DNA of 16,554 nucleotides, taken from assembly GCA_900545455.1 (NCBI GenBank), contig UQZF01000041.1, forward strand, positions 1 through 16,554. The letters are read 5' to 3'. The stretch's first letter is position 1. The number at the start of each line of letters is the position of its first letter. Under the pieces are notes generated by a model. It saw nothing but the letters and a program-made list of their open reading frames with translations. It did no database searches and was not told the DNA's origin. This stretch comes from an uncultured Eubacteriales bacterium. Its GTDB lineage: Bacteria; Bacillota; Clostridia; Lachnospirales; Lachnospiraceae. Shown piece by piece: positions 1 to 7,424 of the stretch. The position numbers and the translations under genes were made by a program.

Positions 1-908
1 GCCCAGAATCTCTTGATCCGGCACTCACAAGACCTGGACGTTTTGACAGACGTGTGCCTGTTGAGCTCCCTGACCTTGCGGGACGTGAGGCGATTTTGAA
101 GGTTCATGCAAGAAAAATCAAGCTCTCCGACGATGTGGATTTCCACACCATAGCGAGAATGGCATCGGGTGCATCGGGTGCCGAGCTTGCCAACATAATA
201 AATGAGGCGGCACTCAGAACCGTCAGAAACAACAGAACCGTTGTGACTCAGGAAGACCTTGAGGAGAGCATCGAGGTTGTAATTGCGGGCTATCAGAAGA
301 AGAACGCGGTTCTCTCCGATGAGGAGCGTAAGATAGTTTCCTACCATGAAATCGGACATGCGCTTGTTGCGGCACTCCAGACCAACTCAGCGCCTGTTCA
401 GAAGATTACGATAATTCCGCGTACATCGGGTGCACTCGGTTACACAATGCAGGTGGAGCAGGGTGACAAGTATCTCATGAACAAGAAGGAGATTGAGAAC
501 AAGATTGCCACCTTCACGGGAGGTCGTGCAGCCGAGGAGGTTGTATTTAACGAGATTACCACGGGCGCGTCAAACGACATTGAGCAGGCGACAAAGCTTG
601 CCCGCGCGATGATTACCAGATACGGTATGACGGAGGAGTTTGACATGGTTGCGATGGAGACCGTCACGAACCAGTATCTCGGCGGCGACACCTCCCTTTG
701 CTGCTCCGCAGACACGCAGAAGGAGATTGACAAGAAGGTTGTCGAGCTCGTAAAGCGTCAGCACGAGAAGGCTAAGAAGCTTCTCATGGACAACAGAGCC
801 AAGCTTGATGAGCTTGCAATGTACCTGTACGAGAAAGAGACCATCACGGGTGAGGAGTTCATGAACATCCTGAACAATGGCACCGGAAAGGCAGGTGAGC
901 AGGCATGA
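1..908 (+). CDS. ftsH: ATP-dependent zinc metalloprotease FtsH, C-terminal part (5' end outside window)
   Basis: FtsH is a membrane-anchored hexameric AAA+ protease that degrades misassembled membrane proteins and some regulators. The window opens inside the AAA module: the first complete codon is at base 3, and the early residues read LDPALTRPGRFDRRV, the arginine-rich second region of homology with its arginine fingers. The AAA lid follows (GASGAELANIINEAAL). The M41 peptidase domain then shows the zinc motif HEIGH at bases 345-359 and the later acidic ligand in TGASNDIEQATKLA. Most FtsH proteins have A or V at the third HExxH position, so the Ile is a mild variant. The N-terminal membrane segments and Walker motifs lie upstream of the window. 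The stop codon overlaps the start of the next gene by four bases (ATGA), suggesting translational coupling. The family assignment is secure. Confidence 0.97.
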   Translation, partial: PESLDPALTRPGRFDRRVPVELPDLAGREAILKVHARKIKLSDDVDFHTIARMASGASGAELANIINEAALRTVRNNRTVVTQEDLEESIEVVIAGYQKKNAVLSDEERKIVSYHEIGHALVAALQTNSAPVQKITIIPRTSGALGYTMQVEQGDKYLMNKKEIENKIATFTGGRAAEEVVFNEITTGASNDIEQATKLARAMITRYGMTEEFDMVAMETVTNQYLGGDTSLCCSADTQKEIDKKVVELVKRQHEKAKKLLMDNRAKLDELAMYLYEKETITGEEFMNILNNGTGKAGEQA

Positions 909-1453
909 AAGAGTATTCACGCTGCAAATGGCTTGAGCTGATAGAGGGCATACTGCTCATCATACTCGGCATAGTTACACTTGTCTGCCCTACAGGAGTG
1001 TTCTGGGGCTTTTCAATCATATACGGTGTCATGGCGATAGTGACGGGCATTGCCGACATCATCTTCTATGTTAAGATGGAAAAATACACGGGCTTTGGAC
1101 CTGTGCTCGCACTCGTATCGGGTGTCATGAGCGTTCTCGCGGGAGCGATGCTTCTCATGTATCCGAATGCAGGTCAGCTCATAATAGTTATGCTCATCCC
1201 TATATGGTTCATCGCGCACAGCATTTCGAGACTCTCGCATCTTCCGCTTGTGAGAATCGGCGCGGGTAGGGTATATTACATCTTCTCGCTCGTGCTCAAC
1301 ATCATCGGAATAATCTTGGGAGTGCTTATGATATTCTCGCCGTCGATAGCACTGTTCTCGGCATCGGTGCTCATAGGAACGTATCTCATTCTGCTTGGAG
1401 TGGATTGCGTTATCATGGCGGGGAGCTTCAGGAAGAATAATAACTGGATGTGA
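905..1453 (+). CDS. DUF308/HdeD-like multi-pass membrane protein
   Basis: This is a 182-aa, very hydrophobic protein with about six predicted membrane helices in three hairpin pairs: roughly residues 10-30 and 33-53, 63-83 and 88-106, and 123-143 and 148-170. The ends are short and charged (MKEYSRCKW, SFRKNNNWM). Repeated glycine-rich helix pairs such as LVSGVMSVLAGAMLL match the HdeD/DUF308 fold. E. coli HdeD is linked to acid resistance, but most family members have no defined role. The ATG overlaps the ftsH stop (ATGA), so the two genes are very probably co-transcribed, which hints at a role in membrane quality or envelope maintenance. That role is inference. No T-tract terminator follows; the next structure is the hairpin element at 1473. 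Confidence 0.85.
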   Translation: MKEYSRCKWLELIEGILLIILGIVTLVCPTGVFWGFSIIYGVMAIVTGIADIIFYVKMEKYTGFGPVLALVSGVMSVLAGAMLLMYPNAGQLIIVMLIPIWFIAHSISRLSHLPLVRIGAGRVYYIFSLVLNIIGIILGVLMIFSPSIALFSASVLIGTYLILLGVDCVIMAGSFRKNNNWM

Positions 1454-1472
1454 ATAATAAATCCATCAATAG

Positions 1473-1562
1473 TCCCGGACGTTCAACGTATAATGGTATG
1501 GCATCCTGCTAAAACTGTCGTTAAATCGCAGGATTGCCATACCATTATTGCGTTGAACTGTG
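1473..1562 (+). repeat. Palindromic intergenic hairpin element, copy 1
   Basis: A 90-bp unit repeated at 7108-7197 with only two differences (1489 T/A and 1501 G/A). The core, 1481-1558, is a 78-bp near-perfect hairpin with ends GTTCAACG and CGTTGAAC. Its lower stem is AATGGTATGGCATCCTGC against GCAGGATTGCCATACCATT. The 18-nt terminal loop can pair further (AAC/GTT). A single-base bulge inside the stem is present in all three copies. It lies between the DUF308 gene and the response regulator. No ORF or T-tract is associated, so it looks like a REP- or MITE-type element rather than a simple terminator. Confidence 0.85.
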
Positions 1563-1580
1563 GTTGGAATAATATGGATT

Positions 1581-1636
1581 GTTGCACGAATAATCATTAA
1601 ATGGTGGAGATGCTATTATAGCGTTGAATTGTGTAT
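1581..1636 (+). repeat. Possible degenerate short remnant of the hairpin element
   Basis: Bases 1581-1594 read GTTGCACGAATAAT, matching the element's left end GTTCAACGAATAAT (copy 2) at 12 of 14 positions. Bases 1614-1636 end in ATTATAGCGTTGAATTGTG and resemble the right end ATTATTGCGTTGAACTGTG. The central stem-loop is missing. It may be an internally deleted copy between copies 1 and 3. The match is short, so confidence is modest. Confidence 0.4.
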
Positions 1637-1677
1637 GAGATGATGTAGAGAGTTGCATAAATTGATGTTCGATATGC

Positions 1678-1755
1678 GTTAAAAAGAATAAAGACATGGC
1701 AATCCTGCGATTTAACGATAGTTTTAGCAGGATGCCATGTCTTTATTTGTTGAAG
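1678..1755 (-). repeat. Palindromic intergenic hairpin element, copy 3 (inverted)
   Basis: This copy has the same 78-bp length as copies 1 and 2 but lies in the opposite orientation. Apart from one base (1719), the loop and inner stem match the reverse complement of copy 1 from GGCAATCCTGC to GCAGGATGCC. The outer stem has changed from ATGGTATGG/CCATACCAT to AAGACATGG/CCATGTCTT. Three base pairs are exchanged on both sides, so pairing is kept. The right end, GTTGAAG at 1749-1755, abuts the response-regulator promoter. Confidence 0.85.
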
Positions 1756-1761
1756 TGCTTG

Positions 1762-1770
1762 TGGTATAAT
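1762..1770 (+). promoter_or_regulatory. Extended -10 promoter of the response regulator operon
   Basis: TGGTATAAT is a consensus TATAAT (1765-1770) with the upstream TG of an extended -10 element. The -35 position holds only T-rich sequence (about 1742-1747) and lies inside hairpin copy 3. Transcription would start near 1777, about 24 nt before the ATG at 1801. Confidence 0.7.
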
Positions 1771-1800
1771 TAACATATTATCACGTTGAAGGGAGTCCAC

Positions 1801-2496
1801 ATGAGTAAGGGGAAGATTCTTGTTGTTGAGGATGAGAGGGATATAAGGGAGGGCTTGTGCGAGCTTCTCACAAGGGACGGATATGCGGTTGCGGCGTGCG
1901 GAAGCGTGCAGGAGGCGGAGAAAAGTATTGCCTGCGGTGGTGTGGATTTGTACCTGCTCGATGTGATGCTTCCTGATGGAAGTGGCTTCGGGCTGTGCGA
2001 GTATATAAGGGGCGAGCTTGGGAGCGATGCCCCGGTTATCTTTTTGACGGCGCTCGACGATGAGGACAGCGTCGTGAAGGGACTCGGGATGGGTGGCAAC
2101 GATTACCTCGGAAAGCCGTTCAGGAAGAGAGAGCTTATGGCGCGCGTCAGTGCGCATCTTAACAGATACCATAAGAGCAGCGAGACGTATAGAGCAGGCG
2201 ATTTGGTGTACGATAAGGCGGCGGGCAGAGTGTACAAGTGCGGGGAGGAGCTGGAGCTCAGGAAGAACGAGCTTAAGCTTCTCGGATTTTTTATGGAAAA
2301 TCCCGGCATACTCATACCGCGCCAACGACTTCTCGAGCTTATGTGGGATATTGACGGCGAATTCGTGGATGACAATACGCTGTCGGTGGAGATAAGCCGC
2401 CTGCAAAAAAAGCTTGGCAGGATAGACGGCGCGGAGTACATAGACACGGTCAGAGGAATCGGCTACAGGTGGAATGAGCGGGGGGAAAGACGATGA
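1801..2496 (+). CDS. OmpR/PhoB-family response regulator
   Basis: A 231-aa DNA-binding response regulator. The receiver domain (about residues 5-115) has the acidic pair E10/D11, the phospho-acceptor Asp at about residue 54 in LLDVMLPDGSG, the switch threonine in IFLTALDD, and the conserved lysine in YLGKPF. The winged-helix effector domain (about 130-228) ends in the typical RGIGYRWN hairpin. The start was set at ATG 1801 because AAGGGAG lies 5 nt upstream; an in-frame TTG at 1786 lacks a suitable site. The kinase gene overlaps the stop by ATGA. With the following kinase and ABC genes this resembles Bce/Vra-type peptide-sensing modules. The actual stimulus and target promoters are unknown. 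Confidence 0.93.
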   Translation: MSKGKILVVEDERDIREGLCELLTRDGYAVAACGSVQEAEKSIACGGVDLYLLDVMLPDGSGFGLCEYIRGELGSDAPVIFLTALDDEDSVVKGLGMGGNDYLGKPFRKRELMARVSAHLNRYHKSSETYRAGDLVYDKAAGRVYKCGEELELRKNELKLLGFFMENPGILIPRQRLLELMWDIDGEFVDDNTLSVEISRLQKKLGRIDGAEYIDTVRGIGYRWNERGERR

Positions 2497-3614
2497 GCGG
2501 AAGGTACAGACGTTTTGATATTGCGATAATAGGACTTGCATGCTGCATGGGAGCTCTGGCTCTTGGCGGCATGCTTTTTATGTTGAAGTTTTACACGGGA
2601 CAGATGCAGAACATGGTCGGAATCGTGTATGAGTACGATGAAAATGCGGCAAGGGAGCTGCTCGGCGGGATGTTCACGGGACGTGATGAGAAAGCGGTTG
2701 GAGTTGAGGCGGCAAAGAGCCTCGGCTATACGGGGGAAGCCTTCAGCCTGTGGAACAGACTGAACGTATATGGTGTGATTGTAGTTTTTATATGCCTGAC
2801 ATTGGTTAGCGTATGCGGTATTGTGTGCTTTGTGGTGATTAGGAGAAAACGTCAGGAATTGACCGATACGGAAAATGAGCACGCGATAAACAGGCTCACC
2901 GAGGATGCCTGCACAAAGGAAAAGTACTATGCTGACAGGCAGCAGGATATTCAGGTGTTTATGGAAAATGTGACGCACCAGCTTAAAACTCCGCTCGCGG
3001 CTGTGATGGTAAATCTTGAGCTGATGGACGGAGAGGACAGGGAGCACGATGAGAGACTTAGGGAGAAGTGCATTGACAACATAGAGCACATGAAGGAGCT
3101 TCTGATGATGCTTTTAAATTCTGCGCGGCTTCGTGTCGGGAAGCTTCATTTTAACAAGCGGAGGATGGATGCGGCATCGCTGGTGAAGCGGCTTGAGCTT
3201 GAAAATGACGGTCTTATCGTTGAGAGTATGCCGTCGTGCATGATAGATGCGGATGAGGAGTGGCTTTATCAGGCTGTGAATAATATTGTGTCCAACGGAC
3301 TTGAGTACGGCAGAGTGGTTTTGCGGGGAGCATGCCAAAGCAACATGGTGAGCCTCGAGATAACGGACGAAGGTCCGGGGATGAATAAGGAAGAAATGTC
3401 AAAGCTGTTTGAGCGCTACTATGTGGGTGAGAATTCGAGGGAGGACAGCACGGGCATAGGGTTAAATCTTGCATATATGGTTGTAAAAGCGCACGGGGGC
3501 GATATTGTGGTGCACAGTGCCGATGATGAGCCGGGGTGTACGATAAAGATTACCATACCGAGGTACAATGTGAAAGAAAAAATAAAAATTGAAGAAGCTG
3601 TAAGAGTCCTGTAA
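2493..3614 (+). CDS. Two-component sensor histidine kinase, membrane-bound
   Basis: A 373-aa kinase with two membrane helices (about residues 9-31 and 91-114) enclosing a small extracytoplasmic loop of about 60 residues. The H-box is NVTHQLKTPLAAV with phospho-acceptor His162. The ATPase part shows the N-box (NNIVSNGLEYG), G1 (DEGPGM), the F-box (LFERYYVGE) and G2 (GIGLNLAYMVV). All catalytic motifs look intact. The small sensor loop is larger than in the intramembrane-sensing BceS type, yet the gene lies directly upstream of an ABC exporter. It may sense the transporter state or an envelope stress; this is inference. It overlaps the regulator by four bases and has a G-rich Shine-Dalgarno sequence inside that gene. 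Confidence 0.93.
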   Translation: MSGRYRRFDIAIIGLACCMGALALGGMLFMLKFYTGQMQNMVGIVYEYDENAARELLGGMFTGRDEKAVGVEAAKSLGYTGEAFSLWNRLNVYGVIVVFICLTLVSVCGIVCFVVIRRKRQELTDTENEHAINRLTEDACTKEKYYADRQQDIQVFMENVTHQLKTPLAAVMVNLELMDGEDREHDERLREKCIDNIEHMKELLMMLLNSARLRVGKLHFNKRRMDAASLVKRLELENDGLIVESMPSCMIDADEEWLYQAVNNIVSNGLEYGRVVLRGACQSNMVSLEITDEGPGMNKEEMSKLFERYYVGENSREDSTGIGLNLAYMVVKAHGGDIVVHSADDEPGCTIKITIPRYNVKEKIKIEEAVRVL

Positions 3615-3684
3615 GAAATGTGGTGTATGCTCTGAATATAAAGACAGGAAAGCTATATTGCATAATGAGAGAGGAGCATGAGCT

Positions 3685-6327
3685 ATGGACTTAATCAGTG
3701 TCAGCAGACGGCGGCGAAGAAAAGAGCTTATGAGAGTATCGGCTATTGTATTTCTTGTGAGCTTTTTTCTTGCCGCCTTTTTGCTGTATCAGAGCCAGAT
3801 GGAGGAGTATGAGAACCAGAGGAATATAGGGCTGTGCGGAGGCTGGATACTCGAGCAGTCGGGATTTGTTACTACGCCTGAGGCATTGCATCCGTATGTA
3901 AAAAAGACGGGTGAGGTGCTCGGAGGCGTGCACGTTTACTTAAATGACGGCGGGGATGCGTTTTCAAATGATACGGGGCTGTATATGGGGACACTTCCCG
4001 ACAATATGTCCGACATCGGGCGCGTGCGGATATTTGACGGGCGGATGCCTGAGAGCGAGGGCGAGATAGCGCTCACGCTCGGTGCGCTTGAAAGGCTTGG
4101 GCTTTCGTATGAGCTTGGGCAGCAGATAGAGGTCTGCTACGGAAAGTATTACGATTACGGTGAACTCCGCGAAAAAAATATGAATCAGGAGTATCACACA
4201 AAGCAGTATGTGGTCACGGGCATCCTCTACAATTACCTTGACCTGTGGTCGACGGGCTCGGGGATGCCGGGCATGATTGTGTCGGCGGAGGATTTTGCAG
4301 CGCTCGACGCACAGAAGATTCACTTTGGATTTTACAGTCTCAAGGACGAGTATGCGGATGTGAATCCTGATTTTGCAAGGACGCTTGCGGAGGGCGATGC
4401 CGCCATGTCCTACAATTCCAAGGTTTATGATGCGGTGCTGTGGGGCAACGAGGTAACGAATGTGTGGGTTTTAATATCCGTCATGGTGATTGGCTGCTGT
4501 GCGATGGTATACATAATAATTCAGGAAAACAGGCGTAGAAAGAGCGCGTATTATCTTATGAGGTGCATAGGCGCATCAAAGGGACAGATAAGGGCGTTCT
4601 CGATTCAGGAGAGTGTGTTTACCATGCTCCCGGCGGCAGCGGCGGGTGTGCTTGGGGCGTACCTGATATGCGCCGTGGCTGTGATTTTCGTGAGCAGGGC
4701 GGCGGATGTAGAGTACTTTTTCGCCTTTGATGTCGGATTGCTGCTGCGGATTGTCGGAGTGGTCTTTTTGACGATGCTTGTGGCTGTCTTGGCTTCACAG
4801 ACCACACTTATGAGCAGACGCATGGTGCAGGGGGAGGGAAAAATAAGTGCGCGCAGGGCAAACCGTCTAAGAAAAAAGATACACGGCGGAAGGAACGGAA
4901 GAATGATAACTCCCGCTTATGCGGCAAAGCGTCAGAACGCGCTTCACCCGGTGAGGACGATACTTTTGAGGGTGATAGGAATTGCCGTGTGCAGTGTTGT
5001 GCTCTACAGCTTCACCAAAATTTACACAGATATATCGTATTATAAGGGCTTTAAGAGCTCTGTGAATGATTTCACAATCGATATGCCGTCCGGCTTTTAC
5101 TATCAGATTGACTATGAGGACAAGGAGACGGGGATGATGACGTCGACCAACGCCTCGTTCTATGACATGGATGGCGGTTTTTCAAAAACGGCGCTCAAGA
5201 GCATGGAGCTTGTCGAGGGAATCCGCGTGCTGAACTATAATGCGAGGGTGTCAACGCATAAGCTTACATGGAAAGGCATGGAGCAGTCGGAGTATTATAG
5301 GGAGGCTGTTGACGAGGTAACCAAGGTTTACGGGATGAATGGCGGCTATTGGCAGTACGATGACAAGTACGGGGAGCTTTTTACGGAAATTTATTGTAGC
5401 AATTATGATGACATCTGGGAGGCGTTTGCAAAAAATATCAGGTGGGATGGCGCTGACCGCAAAAAGTTCGAGAGCGGGGAGCAGGTTTTGGTGCTGTTCA
5501 ACACGGAGAAAACGGATTCCTCCCTCATGGCAGGGACGGTAATACATATCCCGACAGCGTCAGGAAATATGGATGTCGAGGTTGCGGCTGTCGGAACCTC
5601 GGCAAACGTAGCGGACGGCGTGCCTTATGGCGGAAAATATTACACAATATACGGCTCCGAAGCGCTCGGAGAGCGGATTGCGGCTGCCGACGGCAAGGAG
5701 TTTAAATATACGCAGGCGGAATTTATATTTGACAATTACAGGGATGCCGAATTTATCGCGCAGCAGTTGTCAATAATCGCCGTGAGAAACGGCGGAAGCT
5801 ACACCTCAAGATATGGCGAACTGAAAAATCAATACAAATCCATAATGCACGAGTTTTTTATGTACGGATGCTTTGTGGCGGCGCTGTTTTTTATGTTTGC
5901 GGTCATAAGAATTGCAATCCTGAAGGATGACATTGCGGGGCTCCGCGAGGCGAGGACAAAATACAAGCAGGAGGGTGTGGATGACGGCTTCCTCATAAAA
6001 CAGTCGGCGTGCGACGCGGCAAAGGACGGCTTGTCACTGCTTGCTTCGATTCCTGTTTTTGTGGCGATATACGGCTTTGTCTATGTAAATCAGATAAAAA
6101 AGGCTGCGATAACGGGCGGATGGCTGACATCGCACAGGCTTGGCAGGATATTCACATACTCAACGGCGAAGGAGGGCATGAAGCTGATTCCGATACAGCT
6201 TTTAGACCTTCCGTATGAGTGGAACTTTGTGATTTTTGCGGTGATTATCATTGTATTTGTAATTGTGGGCACGCTGATGACGGTAAAGGAGCTCAGAGTC
6301 GGAAGAGCGCGAAGCAATCGGGAATAA
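3685..6327 (+). CDS. ABC transporter permease with duplicated FtsX/MacB-type domain
   Basis: An 880-aa permease built from two similar halves. Each half has one membrane helix, a large extracytoplasmic domain and three further helices. Half one: TM about 17-35, outer domain about 40-250, TMs about 258-279, 311-337 and 348-371. Half two: TM about 426-444, outer domain about 447-718, TMs about 721-746, 784-804 and 846-867. Characteristic FtsX-family wording appears after TM2 (YYLMRCIGASKGQIRAF), the coupling region that contacts the ATPase. Such permeases act mechanically rather than forming a classical channel, in lipoprotein handling, peptide resistance or peptide export. The start ATG 3685 has GAGGAG 8 nt upstream. 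The 70-nt gap after the kinase shows no clear promoter or terminator, so co-transcription is likely. Unusually for Bce systems, the permease precedes the ATPase. Confidence 0.88.
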   Translation: MDLISVSRRRRRKELMRVSAIVFLVSFFLAAFLLYQSQMEEYENQRNIGLCGGWILEQSGFVTTPEALHPYVKKTGEVLGGVHVYLNDGGDAFSNDTGLYMGTLPDNMSDIGRVRIFDGRMPESEGEIALTLGALERLGLSYELGQQIEVCYGKYYDYGELREKNMNQEYHTKQYVVTGILYNYLDLWSTGSGMPGMIVSAEDFAALDAQKIHFGFYSLKDEYADVNPDFARTLAEGDAAMSYNSKVYDAVLWGNEVTNVWVLISVMVIGCCAMVYIIIQENRRRKSAYYLMRCIGASKGQIRAFSIQESVFTMLPAAAAGVLGAYLICAVAVIFVSRAADVEYFFAFDVGLLLRIVGVVFLTMLVAVLASQTTLMSRRMVQGEGKISARRANRLRKKIHGGRNGRMITPAYAAKRQNALHPVRTILLRVIGIAVCSVVLYSFTKIYTDISYYKGFKSSVNDFTIDMPSGFYYQIDYEDKETGMMTSTNASFYDMDGGFSKTALKSMELVEGIRVLNYNARVSTHKLTWKGMEQSEYYREAVDEVTKVYGMNGGYWQYDDKYGELFTEIYCSNYDDIWEAFAKNIRWDGADRKKFESGEQVLVLFNTEKTDSSLMAGTVIHIPTASGNMDVEVAAVGTSANVADGVPYGGKYYTIYGSEALGERIAAADGKEFKYTQAEFIFDNYRDAEFIAQQLSIIAVRNGGSYTSRYGELKNQYKSIMHEFFMYGCFVAALFFMFAVIRIAILKDDIAGLREARTKYKQEGVDDGFLIKQSACDAAKDGLSLLASIPVFVAIYGFVYVNQIKKAAITGGWLTSHRLGRIFTYSTAKEGMKLIPIQLLDLPYEWNFVIFAVIIIVFVIVGTLMTVKELRVGRARSNRE

Positions 6328-6358
6328 AAATATAACTTTTGGAAAGGACGGTAGGAAT

Positions 6359-7039
6359 ATGGGTAAGGACATTGTCTTGGAGGCGGTAAATATATCGAGG
6401 ACGTATGCGGGTAAGGTTCCCGTAAGGGCATTAAAAGGCTGTAGTGCCGCGTTTGAGAGGGGCGAGTTCGCCGCGATAATAGGAAAGAGTGGCTCAGGAA
6501 AATCAACATTTTTAAGAATACTCGGCACGCTCGATGTGCCGGATGAGGGGACGGTAAAGATTGGCGGAGTGGACATATACGGCGGAGGCACGAAGCTTTC
6601 GGATAAGCAGCTCTCCGAGTTCAGAAGAAGAAATATAGGCTTCGTGTATCAGGACTACAACCTTTTCCCGGAGTACACGGCATACGAGAATATAGTTTTT
6701 CCGGTGCACCTCGATAAAAGGCGTGAGGATAAGGAAGAAGTTGCGGAGATTATGGAAAAGTCAGGCATTGAACATTGCAGGGACAAGTTTCCGTTCGAGA
6801 TGTCGGGCGGTGAGAAGCAGAGAGTGTCGCTTGCGAGGGCGCTTGTCAACAAACCTGCCGTGATTCTTGCCGATGAACCGACGGGAAATCTCGACGCCGA
6901 GACCTCATCCGAGGTCGCAGCGCTTCTCCGCAATGCGTCCGACATGTTCGGGCAGACCATAGTTATGGTGACGCACGATCGGCAGATGGCGGATTTTGCG
7001 GATAGGGTGCTGGTAATAAAGGATGGGGTGGTGCGGTAG
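6359..7039 (+). CDS. ABC transporter ATP-binding protein, LolD/MacB/BceA type
   Basis: A 226-aa nucleotide-binding subunit with all ATPase motifs: Walker A GKSGSGKST at 42-50, Q-loop VYQDYNLFP, signature MSGGEKQ at about 148-154, Walker B VILADEPTGNLD, and H-loop VTHD. The phrase DEPTGNLD and the short length are typical of the MacB/LolD/BceA branch that pairs with FtsX-like permeases, matching its upstream neighbour. It starts 31 nt after the permease stop, with GGAAAGGA and a closer TAGGA upstream. It is the last gene of the operon. No classical terminator is seen; tandem repeats and hairpin copy 2 follow. Confidence 0.94.
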   Translation: MGKDIVLEAVNISRTYAGKVPVRALKGCSAAFERGEFAAIIGKSGSGKSTFLRILGTLDVPDEGTVKIGGVDIYGGGTKLSDKQLSEFRRRNIGFVYQDYNLFPEYTAYENIVFPVHLDKRREDKEEVAEIMEKSGIEHCRDKFPFEMSGGEKQRVSLARALVNKPAVILADEPTGNLDAETSSEVAALLRNASDMFGQTIVMVTHDRQMADFADRVLVIKDGVVR

Positions 7040-7040
7040 G

Positions 7041-7053
7041 GCGGACTGCGAAT
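7041..7053 (+). repeat. 13-bp motif GCGGACTGCGAAT, copy a
   Basis: This exact 13-mer begins one base after the ATPase stop codon and recurs at 12749-12761 in the leader of the PfkB-family kinase. Two exact copies in 16.5 kb of non-coding DNA suggest a dispersed repeat fragment, but it is short. Confidence 0.4.
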
Positions 7054-7064
7054 GGGGCTGGGAT

Positions 7065-7115
7065 GTGATGTATTCCCGAGCGTGATATGTTACCGGATGT
7101 GATATGTTCCCGGAC
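7065..7115 (+). repeat. Three tandem 17-nt imperfect repeats
   Basis: The units are GTGATGTATTCCCGAGC (7065-7081), GTGATATGTTACCGGAT (7082-7098) and GTGATATGTTCCCGGAC (7099-7115). They directly abut the left end of hairpin copy 2 at 7116. The last eight bases of the third unit (TCCCGGAC) also precede copy 1, so part of the unit belongs to the element's flank. Confidence 0.75.
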
Positions 7116-7197
7116 GTTCAACGAATAATGGTATGACATCCTGCTAAAACTGTCGTTAAATCGCAGGATTGCCATACCATTATTGCGTTGAACTGTG
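7108..7197 (+). repeat. Palindromic intergenic hairpin element, copy 2
   Basis: This copy is identical to 1473-1562 at 88 of 90 positions and in the same orientation. The 78-bp hairpin core is 7116-7193. The change at 7124 improves pairing of the outer stem relative to copy 1, while A at 7136 breaks one pair. Copies 1 and 2 bracket the regulator-kinase-ABC operon as direct repeats 5.6 kb apart. Confidence 0.85.
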
Positions 7198-7216
7198 TAT
7201 GGAATATAGTCTTATT

Positions 7217-7403
7217 TTAAAAATTTTTCCAGCATTTTTCTTTTAGGAACGAGCTTATATCATCAATATCTTTACCTTCGTAATTGTTTTCAGGCTGTAC
7301 ATACAGAGCTCTACAGCAATATCAATTACAGACTTTTTCGATGTCAGTATTTCGTGAAATTTTTCCTTTACAATTGACTCAACAGGGATTGGAGGTTTAT
7401 AAG
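7217..7403 (-). pseudogene. Decayed reverse-strand gene remnant
   Basis: Read on the - strand, one frame gives PVESIVKEKFHEILTSKK followed by SVIDIAVELCMYSLK. After a shift near 7290 a second frame continues as NNYEGKDIDDISSFLKEKC and then WKNF and a stop at 7217-7219. Together they look like one frameshifted protein segment of normal amino-acid composition in AT-rich DNA. No start codon or intact ORF remains. A consensus promoter at 7396-7424 points into it. The parent family was not recognised. Calling it a pseudogene is inference from the two-frame reading. Confidence 0.45.
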
Positions 7404-7424
7404 AAAAAGTTCCCTAATTGTCAA
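7396..7424 (-). promoter_or_regulatory. Strong consensus sigma-A promoter on the reverse strand
   Basis: On the - strand TTGACA (7419-7424) is followed after exactly 17 bp by TATAAA (7396-7401). It fires leftward into the decayed gene. Copies of AGTTCCCTAA flank the -35 and lie in the spacer, as an operator would. Confidence 0.6.

Noticed and set aside
1481..1558. Integron attC site
   Set aside because: The ends fit RYYYAAC...GTTRRRY and the unpaired bases fall on one arm. However, the end sequence is self-complementary, so it fits by chance in both orientations. There is no unpaired central spacer, copy 3 breaks the consensus, and no integrase or cassette array is visible.
1597..2541. 314-aa reverse-strand open frame
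   Set aside because: It lies antisense to the response regulator and the hairpin region, has no ribosome binding site or recognisable domain, and is a shadow of the coding bias on the + strand.
7065..7115. CRISPR-like array
   Set aside because: The repeats are 17 nt, directly adjacent with no spacers, and imperfect; there are no cas genes nearby.
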